NCBI GenBank assembly: GCA_013365365.1
Contig: JABVXU010000183.1
Location: 39,863-103,862 of the forward strand
Direction of reading: 5' to 3'
DNA length: 64,000 bases
Origin: Cruorifilaria tuberocauda
Taxonomy: Eukaryota > Nematoda > Chromadorea > Rhabditida > Onchocercidae
Translations under genes and position numbers: made by a program
Notes under the pieces: model-generated
The model's database searches: none
What the model saw: the letters and a program-made list of their open reading frames with translations, nothing else
Told to the model about the DNA's origin: nothing
Shown here: in pieces, positions 37,815 to 50,900 of the stretch
How positions within the stretch are numbered: the first letter of the stretch is position 1
How the letters are laid out: each line of letters opens with the position of its first letter

Positions 37815-40800
37815 TTAGGTGATGGAAGCACTTTTACGCTCCGCCCAAGAAGATGCTGTGGAAGATGTCAGTGACAATGGTATTTCTCGCTCGAAACCGC
37901 AGTAGCTCTCATTTGATCTGAAAGTATATCATGCACGTTAGTAAAAAGTTATGAATCATACAAATTCTAAATTTAAAAGAATTTGTGATGTTATTTAGCT
38001 ACAGACTCATTTCATACTAGTTCAGATTAAAAATTTTCTTAAGTTTTGGAGTTTGTAGCAACTCTTATGGAAATATTTGATATTATAGAAGGATAGAGTT
38101 TGACTTATTAATCCCATCATTACTCTTATCATGGTCAAAACATGCATTAAATGGACACTACTAATAACATAAGTTTCTATGTTTTTATGAGTATAGTATA
38201 TTTCAATCTATGTATGTAAAAAATTGAAAAAAAAAATGAAGATAACCTTGTCTCTGCTGGTGATCGCTGACCGTTCAATTGATTAGCCTCATGAACACTT
38301 GTATTTGTTGTCGCTGAGGAAATGTCTAGAAATAGCGACAAATTAGAAACATTTCCTTTTGTGTAAAAACTAATTAAGCATGAAATATGATAATATTCAA
38401 AAGAACTAGAATATAGTAATAACCATTAGATATTCGCATATTTGAATTATTCATCAGTCTTGAATCATTCTGTCGCAATGGTTCTCCCCGTCGGCTTCGT
38501 CGCTTCTGACACCATGGGCGAGCTTCTTCATTGAATCTATTTAAATATCGTTAAAATTTACTATTGCCTGCAGAAACAGGATACTCTAAAGCAAACAGAA
38601 GCAGATACTCTAAAGCAAACAGAAACAGAGTACTCTAAAGCAAATACTTAATTACAAATTACCGTAGGACAAGGTCGATAGCATCACCAATTCGTTCTAG
38701 AGGTGGTTCTACGAAGAAAACATCTTCAATCGGTTCCATTTCAACATTTGGTATTGACAACATCGCTTAAAATATTAAAAATAGATGTTTTCGTTATTTA
38801 TACCGAAAGTAGACTTCAAAATTGTTTAAAAATAATATTGGAAAATAAATAAACTTCTGCATAATAAATATTTTAACTGGATTCTAGTAGAATAGGCAGA
38901 TTACAAGAGATTCTATAGATATAATACAGATAATATAATAAAAGCTTTAAAATAAAGCACATAGAAAAAATTTAAACTCCGTTTATGAATAAAGTTAAAA
39001 TAGGAGCTATAAAACTGGGACAGAGACTTTGAGGATTTAAGTCTTTAAAGGTTGGATTTAATAAATATTCTCTTAGAAATCTATACTTCAAAGTTGAGAA
39101 TGTGAGAAACTACCTTTGAGTTCCAACATCGCTTCCACGGGTATTGGTCCGGCTCCATCCATACGCGATTGCTTCATTTGTCGGGCAATCATTTCCTCTT
39201 CTGAAGGAATTATGACAACACATTTGCGCTAAAAGTATTAAGTGTTGTAAATTGTACAGAGGTAATAACAGCAAATACAAAATTTGATAATTAAAAATGT
39301 ATTTACTATTAAGCAATACAGCAAGGAAAGTGACACTAAAGTATCTCATATTAATCATAGTAACTTAAAAACAACATAAATTTCTTACAATTTAAACATT
39401 CTTTTTTGTTGTATTTTTAAAACTAAAAAAGTATCAAATATCCATCAAAAACTAAAAAACGAATTTAGTTACTTGAAAATCTTTGAATTGAGATAGCTTT
39501 CGCCTTCTTGCTTCTTTTGAGACGTTAGTTTGGTCAATAATATAATTTCTTCGCCTTCTACACGCCAAATGTAAGGAACGATTGAGTGCTTTAGCAATAA
39601 GTCCCATTATCATATCCCATCGACCCTGGAAACCATGTTTTCCAAACAAGGCACAACCAATTTTTTGAAATTATATAGAATATGCTTTTAAAACCATGGA
39701 GCTTTTATTGTATTTACCTGATGGACCCTACTTCTTGGTACTCCGTTAACTTTCATAGCTGCAAGTATTGTATCGGTACTTAATAAAGTCCACTGTTCTT
39801 GTGGGTGCTCACGGAGATATTGTCTCACCCAAGTTGTTTTACCAACTCCTGGTAAACCTACCATCATTAGAACCTAAAAATTTTCCAATTTCATTGTTTT
39901 ATTTGAAATTTAACAAACTTACAAACAAATAAACAGAATATTTAGCAATTTGTTCCTATGAACCCATTCTCTGTCTGGAAATTCAGTGAGTAGGATTTAC
40001 AAGTGAAGGTGTTTCTAAAAAAGATTATAGTAAATCCATTAAATTCTAATGGGATTATTAAATGATTTCGATTACCGTGCATTCACTTTTGCTTGATGGT
40101 GGTATTGGACCACGAACAAGTACTGTCCGGTCTAATTTGCTGAAATAAACGGGTGAGGTTCCAATGCTTAATGCTCCATTTTTCTGTAATTCTGTGACTG
40201 ACATCCATCCCTCACACTGACTATCACCGTAATTCACCGATAGTTTGTAATTCTTGGTGCAGATGTGGGGAAAAACAACGTCATTTTCGCTAAAATTGAC
40301 TTCGGAAAAAGCTACTCCCAAATATTCTATATTTTTCCAGAAATGTATTTTCCCTGATGCCAAATCCTGAAAAGTTCACAAGTATTTGGTTAACAAAGTG
40401 TTTTTCTCATTACATAAAGTATTAAATATATGAAAAAAGAATTATTTTAAAAACTTACCAAACATGAAGTTACAACATCACCAACTTGGCAAGGCTCACC
40501 ATAATCCGTAAAAAAATTATTTGTAGCTTTCTTTGCCAGTAAATCGAATGCATAGGAGTGAGGCGCTTCTCCCAGCTGAAATAAACTGGTGATACTCCTC
40601 GATGCAAAAAAAAGTCATCAGTTATTAACTATTTTCAAATCATACAATCAAAGATAAAAACGGAAAATATCTGCTTCAATATCTGCAATGTGAATTTTAT
40701 ATGTCAAATATAGAGAAAAAATAACAATATTTGTAGAATTCTGGATCGACCAGCCAATGCGAACATTATGGGCATCTATCTCTTCGAATGGCAAATGTTT

Positions 40801-43800
40801 AATTGGCAAACAGTCCAAAAGCTGTAAAGAGTCTTTATTTCCTGCTAATTAACTGAACTTAAAAAGCAATACTTTCCAACCTATAAGGACAGTGAAATAA
40901 GAAAATTAAAAAAAAAAACGATCAACCATATAATTTTCAAAACAAAGACAACCGACAGAAAAAAGTGAAAAAAAAACCAAAAATTATCAAACCTTAATTT
41001 GGAACATGACAGTTGGAAAATCAACTACATCTGGCGGAATTCGAATGCCATATGTCGACCTGGCTCCTCCCCACATTAGAGCAAAACCATCGCCATTATC
41101 TGGATCGATGATTTCTTGAGAAGTTTCACTTGCTTTGACGTTCAAATCGGCATTGTCTGGAATATGACCTCATAAATCTGTACCTTCAAAAACTCCACTG
41201 CAAAAATTTACTCATTTTAGTTCAGTTAAAATAAATTTTAAACAAGCGAATCCTATAATAGCAATCTAACTGCAGATCAAATGAACTACACGTACCACAG
41301 ACTGTATTGACAACTTGCATAGATTTTTTTTTTGAGAAAGACAAATAACAGTCATGTCTAATGCATAGCTATCACGACTAAAAATAACGCACTCAATGTT
41401 TCGAATAATTTGATGATTCTTGTGCTAAGGAAATTTTTTGTTGATTTCCGAAAAAAGAGTGTAACCTGTAACCTACAACTGAGTAATACTGGCAAACAAT
41501 GAGAATATTCTACAACTTTAAGAAAGTCAGAGCGACATCGATAATCAGGTAAGTAATGATCTAAATTAATCAGAATTGTAGACATGACCGAAAAACATCG
41601 TAAAAAAAATTACAGAAATCAACTTCAACTAGTTCATCGCCGGGTATCGGTTCCTCTTCCTGTACTACATTCTTTTTTGTGGCTCTTTTCCGAGTTACAC
41701 CTTCGATTATGATCTCATCATCTGAATCAGGTACCGGTTCTCCATGGAAATCAGGTAACGGTTTGTCTTCATTATCATCGTCTTCATACTTTTCGTCCAA
41801 AGGTAACTGTTCATATTGCTGTTGATTTTGTTTTTCTATAATGAGTTTTTATTAAATAAGATAAATGCTATCAACACGAAACAGCGTAGATAGATACATA
41901 GAGCTCTGAAAGCCATCCATGAATATCCCGAGACGAGTTTCTTCCATAATTTGCAACGAAAAGCACGTAGTTAAAATATTTAACGAATAACTGATACAAA
42001 GGCATTGTAACTTTACAATTCTTGTGAGAATGATGCCGATGATATCTAAATGGAATACTTATTCAAAATTCAAAACTATGATAAAGTATTCTCATTTCAG
42101 TGCGAACTGTATCAAATGCACAAACCTGCAGACGCCTGCTCAGCTGCTATTTCTAGCGACTGCAAACTTTTTAGCACATCACTTGCTTTCTGCAGTAAAC
42201 GTCTTGGATCTCGCAGCAAATCCTCCGATATATCTGGTTTTCTAAAGGCAAAAACTTAATACTTCTAATGCTAAAATTAATAAATGTGCATATTTCTCAG
42301 ATAAAAAATATAGTAACAATAAAATGATACCAACTGCTGACTCACCTCTCCAGCTCGTCCCTTTCCCCGGTTACGGTAGACACTTTGTTCCTTTCTCCTG
42401 TATGATTGCCATATATTGCAAGTTCACCATCCACCGTGGCACGTACAATTTCTTCAACGATAGATGCAATAACATTCTCTTCACTATCAATTTCTGCTGG
42501 CAAACGAGGAGCAAACTAAAGAAGAAACACTACAAATTTTGAATTTTTCAAAATCTGAATGGTAAGTAAGAATTACTTAGTTTAATTCAATAATTCTAAT
42601 TTGATCATCAAAACAGTTAATTTTTGTTTTTTGATTCAATGCATGTCTCTATAAAAAAGACCGAGACATTCAGCCTTTCATTTCATTCCGTCTGCCTGAG
42701 TTTTTTTAACTTCCAAAACATAGTTCAAATTTTCAAATGTGAAAGTTACTTCCTCAGCGAAATGAATTGTAGCACTCGGACCAAACACTGGCTGACCGCT
42801 TTCCCAAGGCAAATTGTTTGATGCTGAAGATGTTCCCTGCATAACGCCTGCTAAACATTCTGATTCGTGCTCGGTGACACAAATCATTGAAGTTCCAGAC
42901 ATTTCCTTCATATGTCCTCGTTCACTTTTGATTTTTCTCGATCCACTAATCATATGCTTTTCGGTATTAGGAATTGTAGAATTCTCTTTCAATAAAATGG
43001 GATCCTGAACCATAATTATTCTTGTCTCATCCGGTGAATTATTTGCGTTTGTATCAAGTTGAGGAGCAGCTGGAGGTGGTGGGACATTACCTAAACGGGC
43101 AAATACAGCTTGTAAAGCGGAAGCCATTTCTTTTATTCTTTCCGAATCAATTTTCGTGACTGGAACTGTACTTGAAGTAGACGCCTCAATGGAATGTAAA
43201 GGTTCAACCGAGGTTTCCAACGGACTTCTAAAACAAGGAATTGATGGAGGAGTTCTAATGGACGATGGAGAATCGTTTGAACATGAAGTTGTTGGAGTCA
43301 TCAGTGATATTATGCTTTCCTCGATACTCTCACTTCCCGAATGTTCCACCAGTGATGTGTTATCGAAATCCGCATTTGATGTAGATGGAATGGGCGCTTT
43401 TTTTGAGCAAGGTAGAAGGGGTGGTGGCGGTGGAGGTGGTGGTAGTTGCGCTAGCAAGCGTTTTTCATCTATATCAGTGTCTGAAAGTGATGAATAAAGG
43501 GACCACAAAAAAATATAATGCTTTTGTCAATAAACATCAGAAAAGAATAAATAGATTTTGGTTTTTCAATAAAAATATCTGCAAAATAATGAAAAGGAAA
43601 AGCGAAAAATATATTAAGTTGAATACAAAGGTCGTGATCATCTGGATTATATCCATTATTTTTGATATTTTTATTGGAAAAAGTAAGAGTGCAATTTGAA
43701 CTTTCTTGAACTGTGAAGGAAATTCACAACGCCAACTATCAAATAGATAATTTTTTGTAGTTATCACAAGGAACTGAGAAAAAAAAACTGATGAAATTTC

Positions 43801-46750
43801 TGAAAGAAACTAGCAAATATATTTTTTTATGAATGTGGACAGTATGACTCACCGAAAGATTAATTTGGGGGAAGTGAACAGCATTGTAACTCTCTTTCAG
43901 AACATCAGAAAGAAAGCATATTTGACAGCGCTGTTTTGACAATAAGATTAAAAATTTATGATCCAGCTTAAAGAACAAAAATTCAAAATGCCTCAACATA
44001 CTTTCTCGAATATGATGCGATGATGAAGAAAGATGAGACTGAAGATCTGGTGCTGCTGGCCAGGTGGAATGTTGCACGACACCTTGCTCTAGTGACGATT
44101 TAGAAGGAAGAACAAAGTCAACATATCTTCGCTTCTCCTGACCTGTATAGGATGTAGCAGATAATGAAGGAATTGCGTTTTGACGTCGTTTTTCCATTTC
44201 CAATTTTTGTCTTTCAAGAGCTCTTTCCTGTTCCGTCTTGTATTTGCTTGATAGCAGCTGGGCCTGAAATAATTCCATAACTTATGGGAAAATCAATAAT
44301 GCAAAATATATACCGGAGAATGACTGTATGAAAAATTTCCCACTTTTTCCATTATTTCTCTACTTACTTCATTCATTATTATTGAACGATAGATACACTG
44401 CACAAAGAAAAATGTGTGAAAGAATCACCATTTCTTACATAAGGCTACAGAGTTTACCTGCTTGTCGAAAATAGAATCCAGTACGTCAACAGGTGCTTGC
44501 ATCCTTAATGGAATCCTTTTACGGGAAATTTGGTCTTTTGATTTCTCAGTATTTGGTGATGATAGCGGTGGAGTGGATGCATGTTTCACTTTTTCCTACA
44601 AAAAAGATTGTGCACTGGATTAACTGAAGGCTATGACAAAGACATATATTCTCTCCTAACTGTCTGACTGTGCGTGTAAAAACCAGTTCATCAATTCCTG
44701 AAAAGTATTTTTGATAGCACTCTCAAATCATGTCTATAAATTTGATAAAGTAGAGGGAACAGTATCCTTACCATTTGTGTTGCAGTGATCAATGTCACAT
44801 CGGAATGCACTTTTCCATCTTTTGTGATTAATCCGGTGGAACCAGGTGCCGCTTCTTTCCGTTTCAATTCCGATGTCTTTCCAATGGTAGTTTTTAAAAG
44901 ATTAGTTTTGAATTTGATTTTAATTGAACCCTTTTGAATCAATGATTTGGCTGATTTTTCATTCACATTTCCAATGTTTACCGATGATTCTATGGAAAAT
45001 GATTTCGAACTCGGTTCTCGATCACACCTCTCATCTTCCTTTTCACTTACTTGACCTTCTCCGGAAACTAATTGTATTGTAGAGACTTTTGTTACTTCAT
45101 TCATCTCATTTTCATTTTTGCTGATGTTATCAATAAATGTATGTCTTTTTTCAAGTAAAGCATTTCGAGATTTCTTCCCTCTTCTTATTTTACAAAGCCA
45201 TTTTAATTCTTCATCATCACTGGAACTAGTTAGTTCTCTTTCAGTCACCACCTTTTCATTAAGTTTCTTTTCGTGCTTCAGTTCTTGATCTTTGCTTTCT
45301 TCCGTACATATTAAATTTTTGGTCTGGAAAAAAAGGATACTTGGAAAAACCATTAAAATATGATTAAATGGAAAACAGTAACAAATGTTACACTGAGTCT
45401 ATAGACCTGATCAAGCCCTAATCAACGTCCGAAACTGCTGAATAGTGCTTGACAAATCTTAAACTACAGAAACATTTTAGCATGTTTACTTCACACGAGA
45501 TCAGTTTCAATTCAAAAATTGATTCTTTATTCGATATTTAAGATCCTCTAACCTCTAGCACATGAAACGGTTCTCCATGAACTGCAGTAGCACTTGACAT
45601 GCAGTGTGGCGCAAAAGCTTTTTCTGCTTCCATCTGTATCTCATCAATTGAGGATATATTCTAAAAAGAAGAGAGTACGAAAAAAACAAAATATGCAATT
45701 TAGTAGGTAGAAAAACAGCCTTGAAGTAAGAACTTATAACAGTAATGATCAGATCAAATTAAAAATTCATTTATATTACAATTTGAATAATATTGTTATA
45801 AATGAAAAATTTTTTAGTTCTTCGACAAGAATTGATAAGAAGTGAATTAAAATTTACTGATCTGAAATAACTGTACCGAAAGCTCGATAGAAAACGATTC
45901 TTCTATCAAGTTAATCTCATCAATTTCCTCGCTATGTCGACTTTTTTTTGGTTTTGGAGAGATAATAGGCTCTAATTCCGATCCAGTCTCATTTTCACTT
46001 TCTTCGTCCTGAAATATCACAAATTTAAAATTCAGGTTTCTAGCGATCTTAATAAAATTTTACCGTGCGTTAAGCATGAAAAATTTAACTAAACTTTCTT
46101 AGCTTGTCTACTTCTTGCTTCTTAAATTCTAAACCGATAAAGACTTTTCACTTTCAACAAATAAAATCACCCCCTTCAAGGATCTTCTTATTCCTTTTTT
46201 TACAAGTTTTTCTGGTTGTGGTGGCGGAGAATATGCCTGCCGACTGCTACGTCCCGAAAGAACTGCTTCCTATAATAATACCGAGAAGTTAAACATTATT
46301 ATATCATTGGAACATAAGAACGTAAGAAAATGTTTTCCAGCGATGAATTTGGAATCGATTAAACTGAACTGAATACTTTAAATATTATTATTATTACAGT
46401 TCAAACAATGTTATAACAGTCTAAGCAGTTATATTAATACTATAGTACTTAGCAATATATCAATTACCTTACTACTATTTTAACTGCAAAACGATGGGTA
46501 ATTCAATGAAGGTATTCTTTAATCTATCATGGAAAGATGATTAAAAAATAATTAAAGCACAAATATCGAGACATCGGTAATGACAAAAATTTTGAACCTG
46601 TAATCTATCGGCAAGTACATTTCTGGTACCTGTCGTATCAAGTCCTCTCTGTTTTAATTCTCGACGCAATCTCCCAGTATCATAGAGTTGTATCATTGCA
46701 GGGTTTAGAGAATCATTGCCTGCTCCGCTTCTTCGACTTCTTGTTGCCAT
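37815..46750 (-). CDS. hnRNP U-like SAP/SPRY/P-loop protein, large form
   Basis: Twenty-two phase-matched minus-strand exons, 4179 nt, 1392 aa: 46750-46598, 46269-46204, 46008-45877, 45660-45553, 45323-44772, 44595-44458, 44263-44002, 43480-42711, 42515-42346, 42241-42126, 41835-41614, 41156-40993, 40821-40726, 40575-40459, 40366-40076, 39873-39718, 39625-39473, 39228-39114, 38765-38663, 38536-38424, 38325-38247, 37917-37815. Domains: N-terminal SAP DNA-binding motif (residues about 17-51, YDTGRLRRELKQRGLDTTG); a charged and Ser-rich middle with a Pro8 run near 484-491; an acidic stretch; a SPRY domain (about 897-1085, MWGGARSTYG, VFPHICTKNY); and a PNK-like P-loop (about 1125-1133, GLPGVGKTT) with NYIIDQTNV, as in hnRNP U/UL1. 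Family members bind RNA and chromatin in the nucleus. The middle is far longer than in human hnRNP U (825 aa). No RGG box is seen; the tail is Arg/Ser-containing. A split into two genes is possible but phases argue for one. Confidence 0.85.
38571..38644. repeat. Three-copy 25-bp minisatellite
   Basis: Units at 38571-38595, 38596-38619 and 38620-38644, each close to CAGAAACAGG-ATACTCTAAAGCAAA (the second is one base shorter). It lies wholly within the intron between exons 19 and 20 of the hnRNP-U-like gene. Confidence 0.85.
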
Positions 46751-47935
46751 TACACTGAAAAATAGAACAAAAGAACTAGAAGTACAAAGGGCATTATAAC
46801 AGCAAAGATTTCATTTGAAAATTCCAAAAATTTTATGCAACGTAGAAGTTCACAAATTTATGAAAAAGAATGAACAGATATACTTAGCTAGTCAATCACA
46901 AATTCGATGCTAAACATAATTTTATGATAAACAGGAAGGAAAATGAACGAAACGAACATAACGAGCTAATACTCCACAACTACGGCCATCAATACAGTAA
47001 ATGAAGTGAACCGGAACATGAAGTGCGGTAAGACAAGCGTGATGATAAGCCGTATAAGCAAGTGGTCTGGTCCGAGTATGAACTCATCCGTGAAATACTA
47101 CTTAGACTATCGTCGTACGCAGCTCCAGTGCAGCGTGCGTGAGCTAGCAGAAGCCTCGTTGTCCACTGATGGTTTGTATGACTTTATTGTCTTTCATGTT
47201 ACGGCTCGCACTTTATCGAGATTATGCGTGCTATACGCCACTTTTCATTTGAAATTGTTAGTTGAAGACTTGCTTACTTTTCACTTTCACTGAATTTATA
47301 TAAAAAATTTCAACCTGTGCAAAAACGTATTGGAGTTCTGATGTCAGAGAATCAAAGAAATTTTTTTTTGTTTAAATATTTGATATTTTCAATTTCAGGC
47401 AGACTTTGCATTAGAAAACATGGGGAAGCATTTCATTTTACTTAAGCTCACAGGACGGTTTTTTGTTTCATAGACTTCTAATACTTGTCTCCACTGAAAT
47501 AAAGCATTGGTCTTCAGATATAATTGCTGTCTTATATATTCAAGAAATTTTTCGTTTCACTGAGTCATTACATTGACTTTTACTTTTCATTTAAAGATAC
47601 ACAAATCTTTCGTATTCACACGTGAGAAATTCTCCTTGTAAATGCTGGAATTATTGTTTCACTGAAAAAAAATAAAGTAAGATTCTTTCATGAATCTACG
47701 TGCAAAACTCATCATCTTGCATACATAGAATGAGAATATAAGTGTAATCACACGTTGTAATTATATAAATTTTTTCGACGAGTAAAATAACAATAAGTAA
47801 AATGAAAATTGATGTTTTACTTATATGTAGAACTTTTAAGTACTTTTTTTTGTACTCATCTTGTTCGTTGTCCGACTCGTCGCTTATTTTCTCATTCTAT
47901 TTTATTTAACTTAATAATTTATTGCACAAGAAATT
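46751..47935. other. Divergent promoter region, hnRNP-U-like / Rpn1
   Basis: 1185 bp between two oppositely transcribed starts. It includes a patch of higher GC at about 47020-47170 containing an unconvincing 95-codon frame. The Rpn1 ATG is preceded by TTATTGCACAAG, a possible spliced-leader acceptor. Probably a shared promoter and 5' UTRs. Confidence 0.45.
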
Positions 47936-50900
47936 ATGGTTGAAGAGAAAACTGGAATAGCATCTAAGAAAAAAAATACTGCGATGAAGAAAGATATAGT
48001 GGATGCTAGGGAGAAAAAAGATGGCAAGGAAGAGAAAAAAGAAAATGATGAAATGGTTAGTTTGTATTTTTCGGCGTATTGTTCCATAGAATTTGCTAGA
48101 GATCTTTGAGATCGCTTCTAGATAACAATAGCCAGCGGGATTAAAGGAATCCCTGAGATAACGAAAAATAAAACGTAGATAAAGTCGTATTTTTAGACTT
48201 AATTTGTCCCAATTTGCTACCTATTCAATCTTGAAAATATAATATTTTGTGGCGTATGTAATTTGATATAGTTCATGTAGTGAATCTCATATTTTTTCGA
48301 TAGAACTTTAAATATTACCGATAATTTCATATTCTTTTGATTCTTTTTATTTCAGACCGAGGAGGATATTAAGCTGAAAGAGGATTTAGAAATGTTGATG
48401 CAACGTTTAACTGTATGGTTCTTTTCCTTATTTTTTTAAAAATTTATATCAATACCGAAAAAAGTAGGCAGTTGATACTTAATATGAGGACTGAGCTGGA
48501 ACGTTTTATTAGGTTTCTTTCTTTTAAGAAAGCCGAAACATTGTGCGTATTTAACGCATGTAGCAATATTATATTATTACTACTGTAATAAAATTATTGT
48601 TCTAAAGTACTAATTGAATTCTAAGAAATACTTTTCAATAGCCTCTGTCTGATGCTTCACTGGAGGATTTTTCCAGGAAGCAGATGCTTCACTGTATCAA
48701 CCCACACTTGAAACAATGCGAAGCATCATTCGTGCTTCAACAACTTCCATGACATCGGTGCCGAAGCCATTGAAGTTTATGCGTCCGCATTATACTACAA
48801 TTAAAGAAATTCATAAGAAAATGGCGGAAGGCCCTACAAAAGTTGGTTTTTGTTGTTATGCAGATTAAAGGTTATTATTATTATAGAATTATGAGTTAAT
48901 CAGATTAAGGCTTCCTTAAACGGTTGTATTGCTAGAGTGTTTATATTTCCTGAATGGCTATATGGTTGGATACTCAATGAGTAATGATTTCTTTCCAATT
49001 ATTAAAACAAATTAAATTGTTTGAATCTAAAATCGTATAATTTTAGTATATTTTATTAATGAAAATAAAATAAGACGGAATGGTAGATAGTAGAAATAAG
49101 GCAGTAAAAATTTAGTTCTCCACAAAGCTGTCATTTCGAAAGATAGATAAAGTCATAAGCAGATCTAGGGATAAGTACAGGATATCATCTGCAATATAGT
49201 TCTTTTATTTTTGTTTGAATATGGTAGTTTCTTGTATCTTGATTGTTTGTTGCCAGGTTAATGAAGGAAGTTTTCTTATAAGTGGAATTACAGTTCTAAA
49301 TTCATTGCAGAAACTTTGTGCAGACATAATATCAGTGTTGGCGATGACTTCAGATGACAGAAATGACTGTATTAATTATCGAATGATGGGGAAGCATGAA
49401 CCAATTGGTGATTGGGGGCATGAATATGTGAGGTGAGAATCTCGAGTATTCAATACATTTAAAAAATATATGTATTAGGGCAGCAAATGGATGATCTTAT
49501 CTAAGCAGGACCAATGGAATTTCCGTCAAATATATCGGTTATATTATTCTTTTCTTCACTGTAAAATACCACATGTGATTAGTAAGGAATCCTACATGCT
49601 CAGACACTTAGCGATGGAAATGGCGGAGGAATGGCGTTCATATGGTGATGGTACTGATACTCATAATATGCGTCGAGAACAGTTATTAACACTAACTCGA
49701 GAAATTGTATTGCACAATATGAAACATAATGCTGAAGTTGAAGCATGCGATTTGCTAATTGAAATTGAAAGACTTGATTTGTTGTCTGAATATGTCGAAG
49801 AAGTTGATCATGGTCGCGTTTGCTTATATTTGTTGAGGTATGTCGTAATATTTTTTTCTTGGATAGTCCAACTAGCGGTACCATAAAAAAATGTAATCAG
49901 TTTTCTTCATAATGAATTAATAAGAAAAGGTTAACGATGTGAACATTTTGGTCTCATCATCTAATAAGATATCGATCATTTCGAGCCTACGTTTAAATCT
50001 TGGTCGGTCACATGGGTTCTGTCATATGATTACAGTAGTTATAGTTTTCCATGAAAAGTTTCTGTCATACTGATAACTTGGCATTTGCAGATCTAATGAA
50101 GTAGTAATGTCTAACTATTGCAAAACCGTAAATATTCAAAATTACTTCATTAACTTACTTGAGTTTTCCCGGAATTTAGTTTCTTGCAGTAATGTCTATT
50201 TTCAGTTGCTCGCCGCTAATGCCAGATCCGGATAATGAGATCTTGATTAAAACAGCGATGGATATCTATCGAAAATTCGGCAAGAACTTCGATGCTTTGA
50301 GATGCGCTATTATGTTAAATACCGTTCCGACAATGCGCGAAATAGTCCTTAGCACAAAAGATATGTAAGCCGTTGTTATTTCTTATTATCACTTGGTAAA
50401 ATTTATTCATGTATAGTATGTTAGGCGCTTTAACTGGTTTTGAGGTAAAACAGTTTATAACGAAATATTTCAACATAACGGCTTAGTTTCTTCACGGAAA
50501 ACCATAAACTATAAGTTCCTTCAAAATAACCTTCCTAGTTATGAAATTTGAGTAAATAGTGATGCTAACCTCAAAAGAGGAATGAGATAGGGCAAAAGGA
50601 AAAGCGTCTCAGCGGGAATGTTGTGATACTGCGATCATTTTCGAAGGGACTTACGAAATTCAGAAATATAGTAATTATTCAAATACTAAAACCAGAAAGA
50701 TTAATAAAGTTCTTTTTTTAGATTGGAGCAGAAGCAGATGGCTATCTTATTGGGTCGGCATCAGATTTTTCTTGATTTGGAAGGTGTTGAAAATGGTGAA
50801 AAGCTGATGGAATTAAATTCAAATGCTAATTTGCATACTTACTTTCATTCATTGGCTCGGGAACTGGATATTATGGAGCCAAAAACCCCAGAAGGAATCT

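Noticed and set aside
42814..43497. Plus-strand frames opposite the large hnRNP-U-like exon 8, including a Gly-rich run
   Set aside because: Shadows of the minus-strand coding exon; the Gly run is the complement of the polyproline codons.
47006..47293. 95-codon plus frame in the hnRNP-U-like/Rpn1 divergent region
   Set aside because: Lies in the likely shared promoter, resembles nothing known and does not splice in frame to Rpn1.
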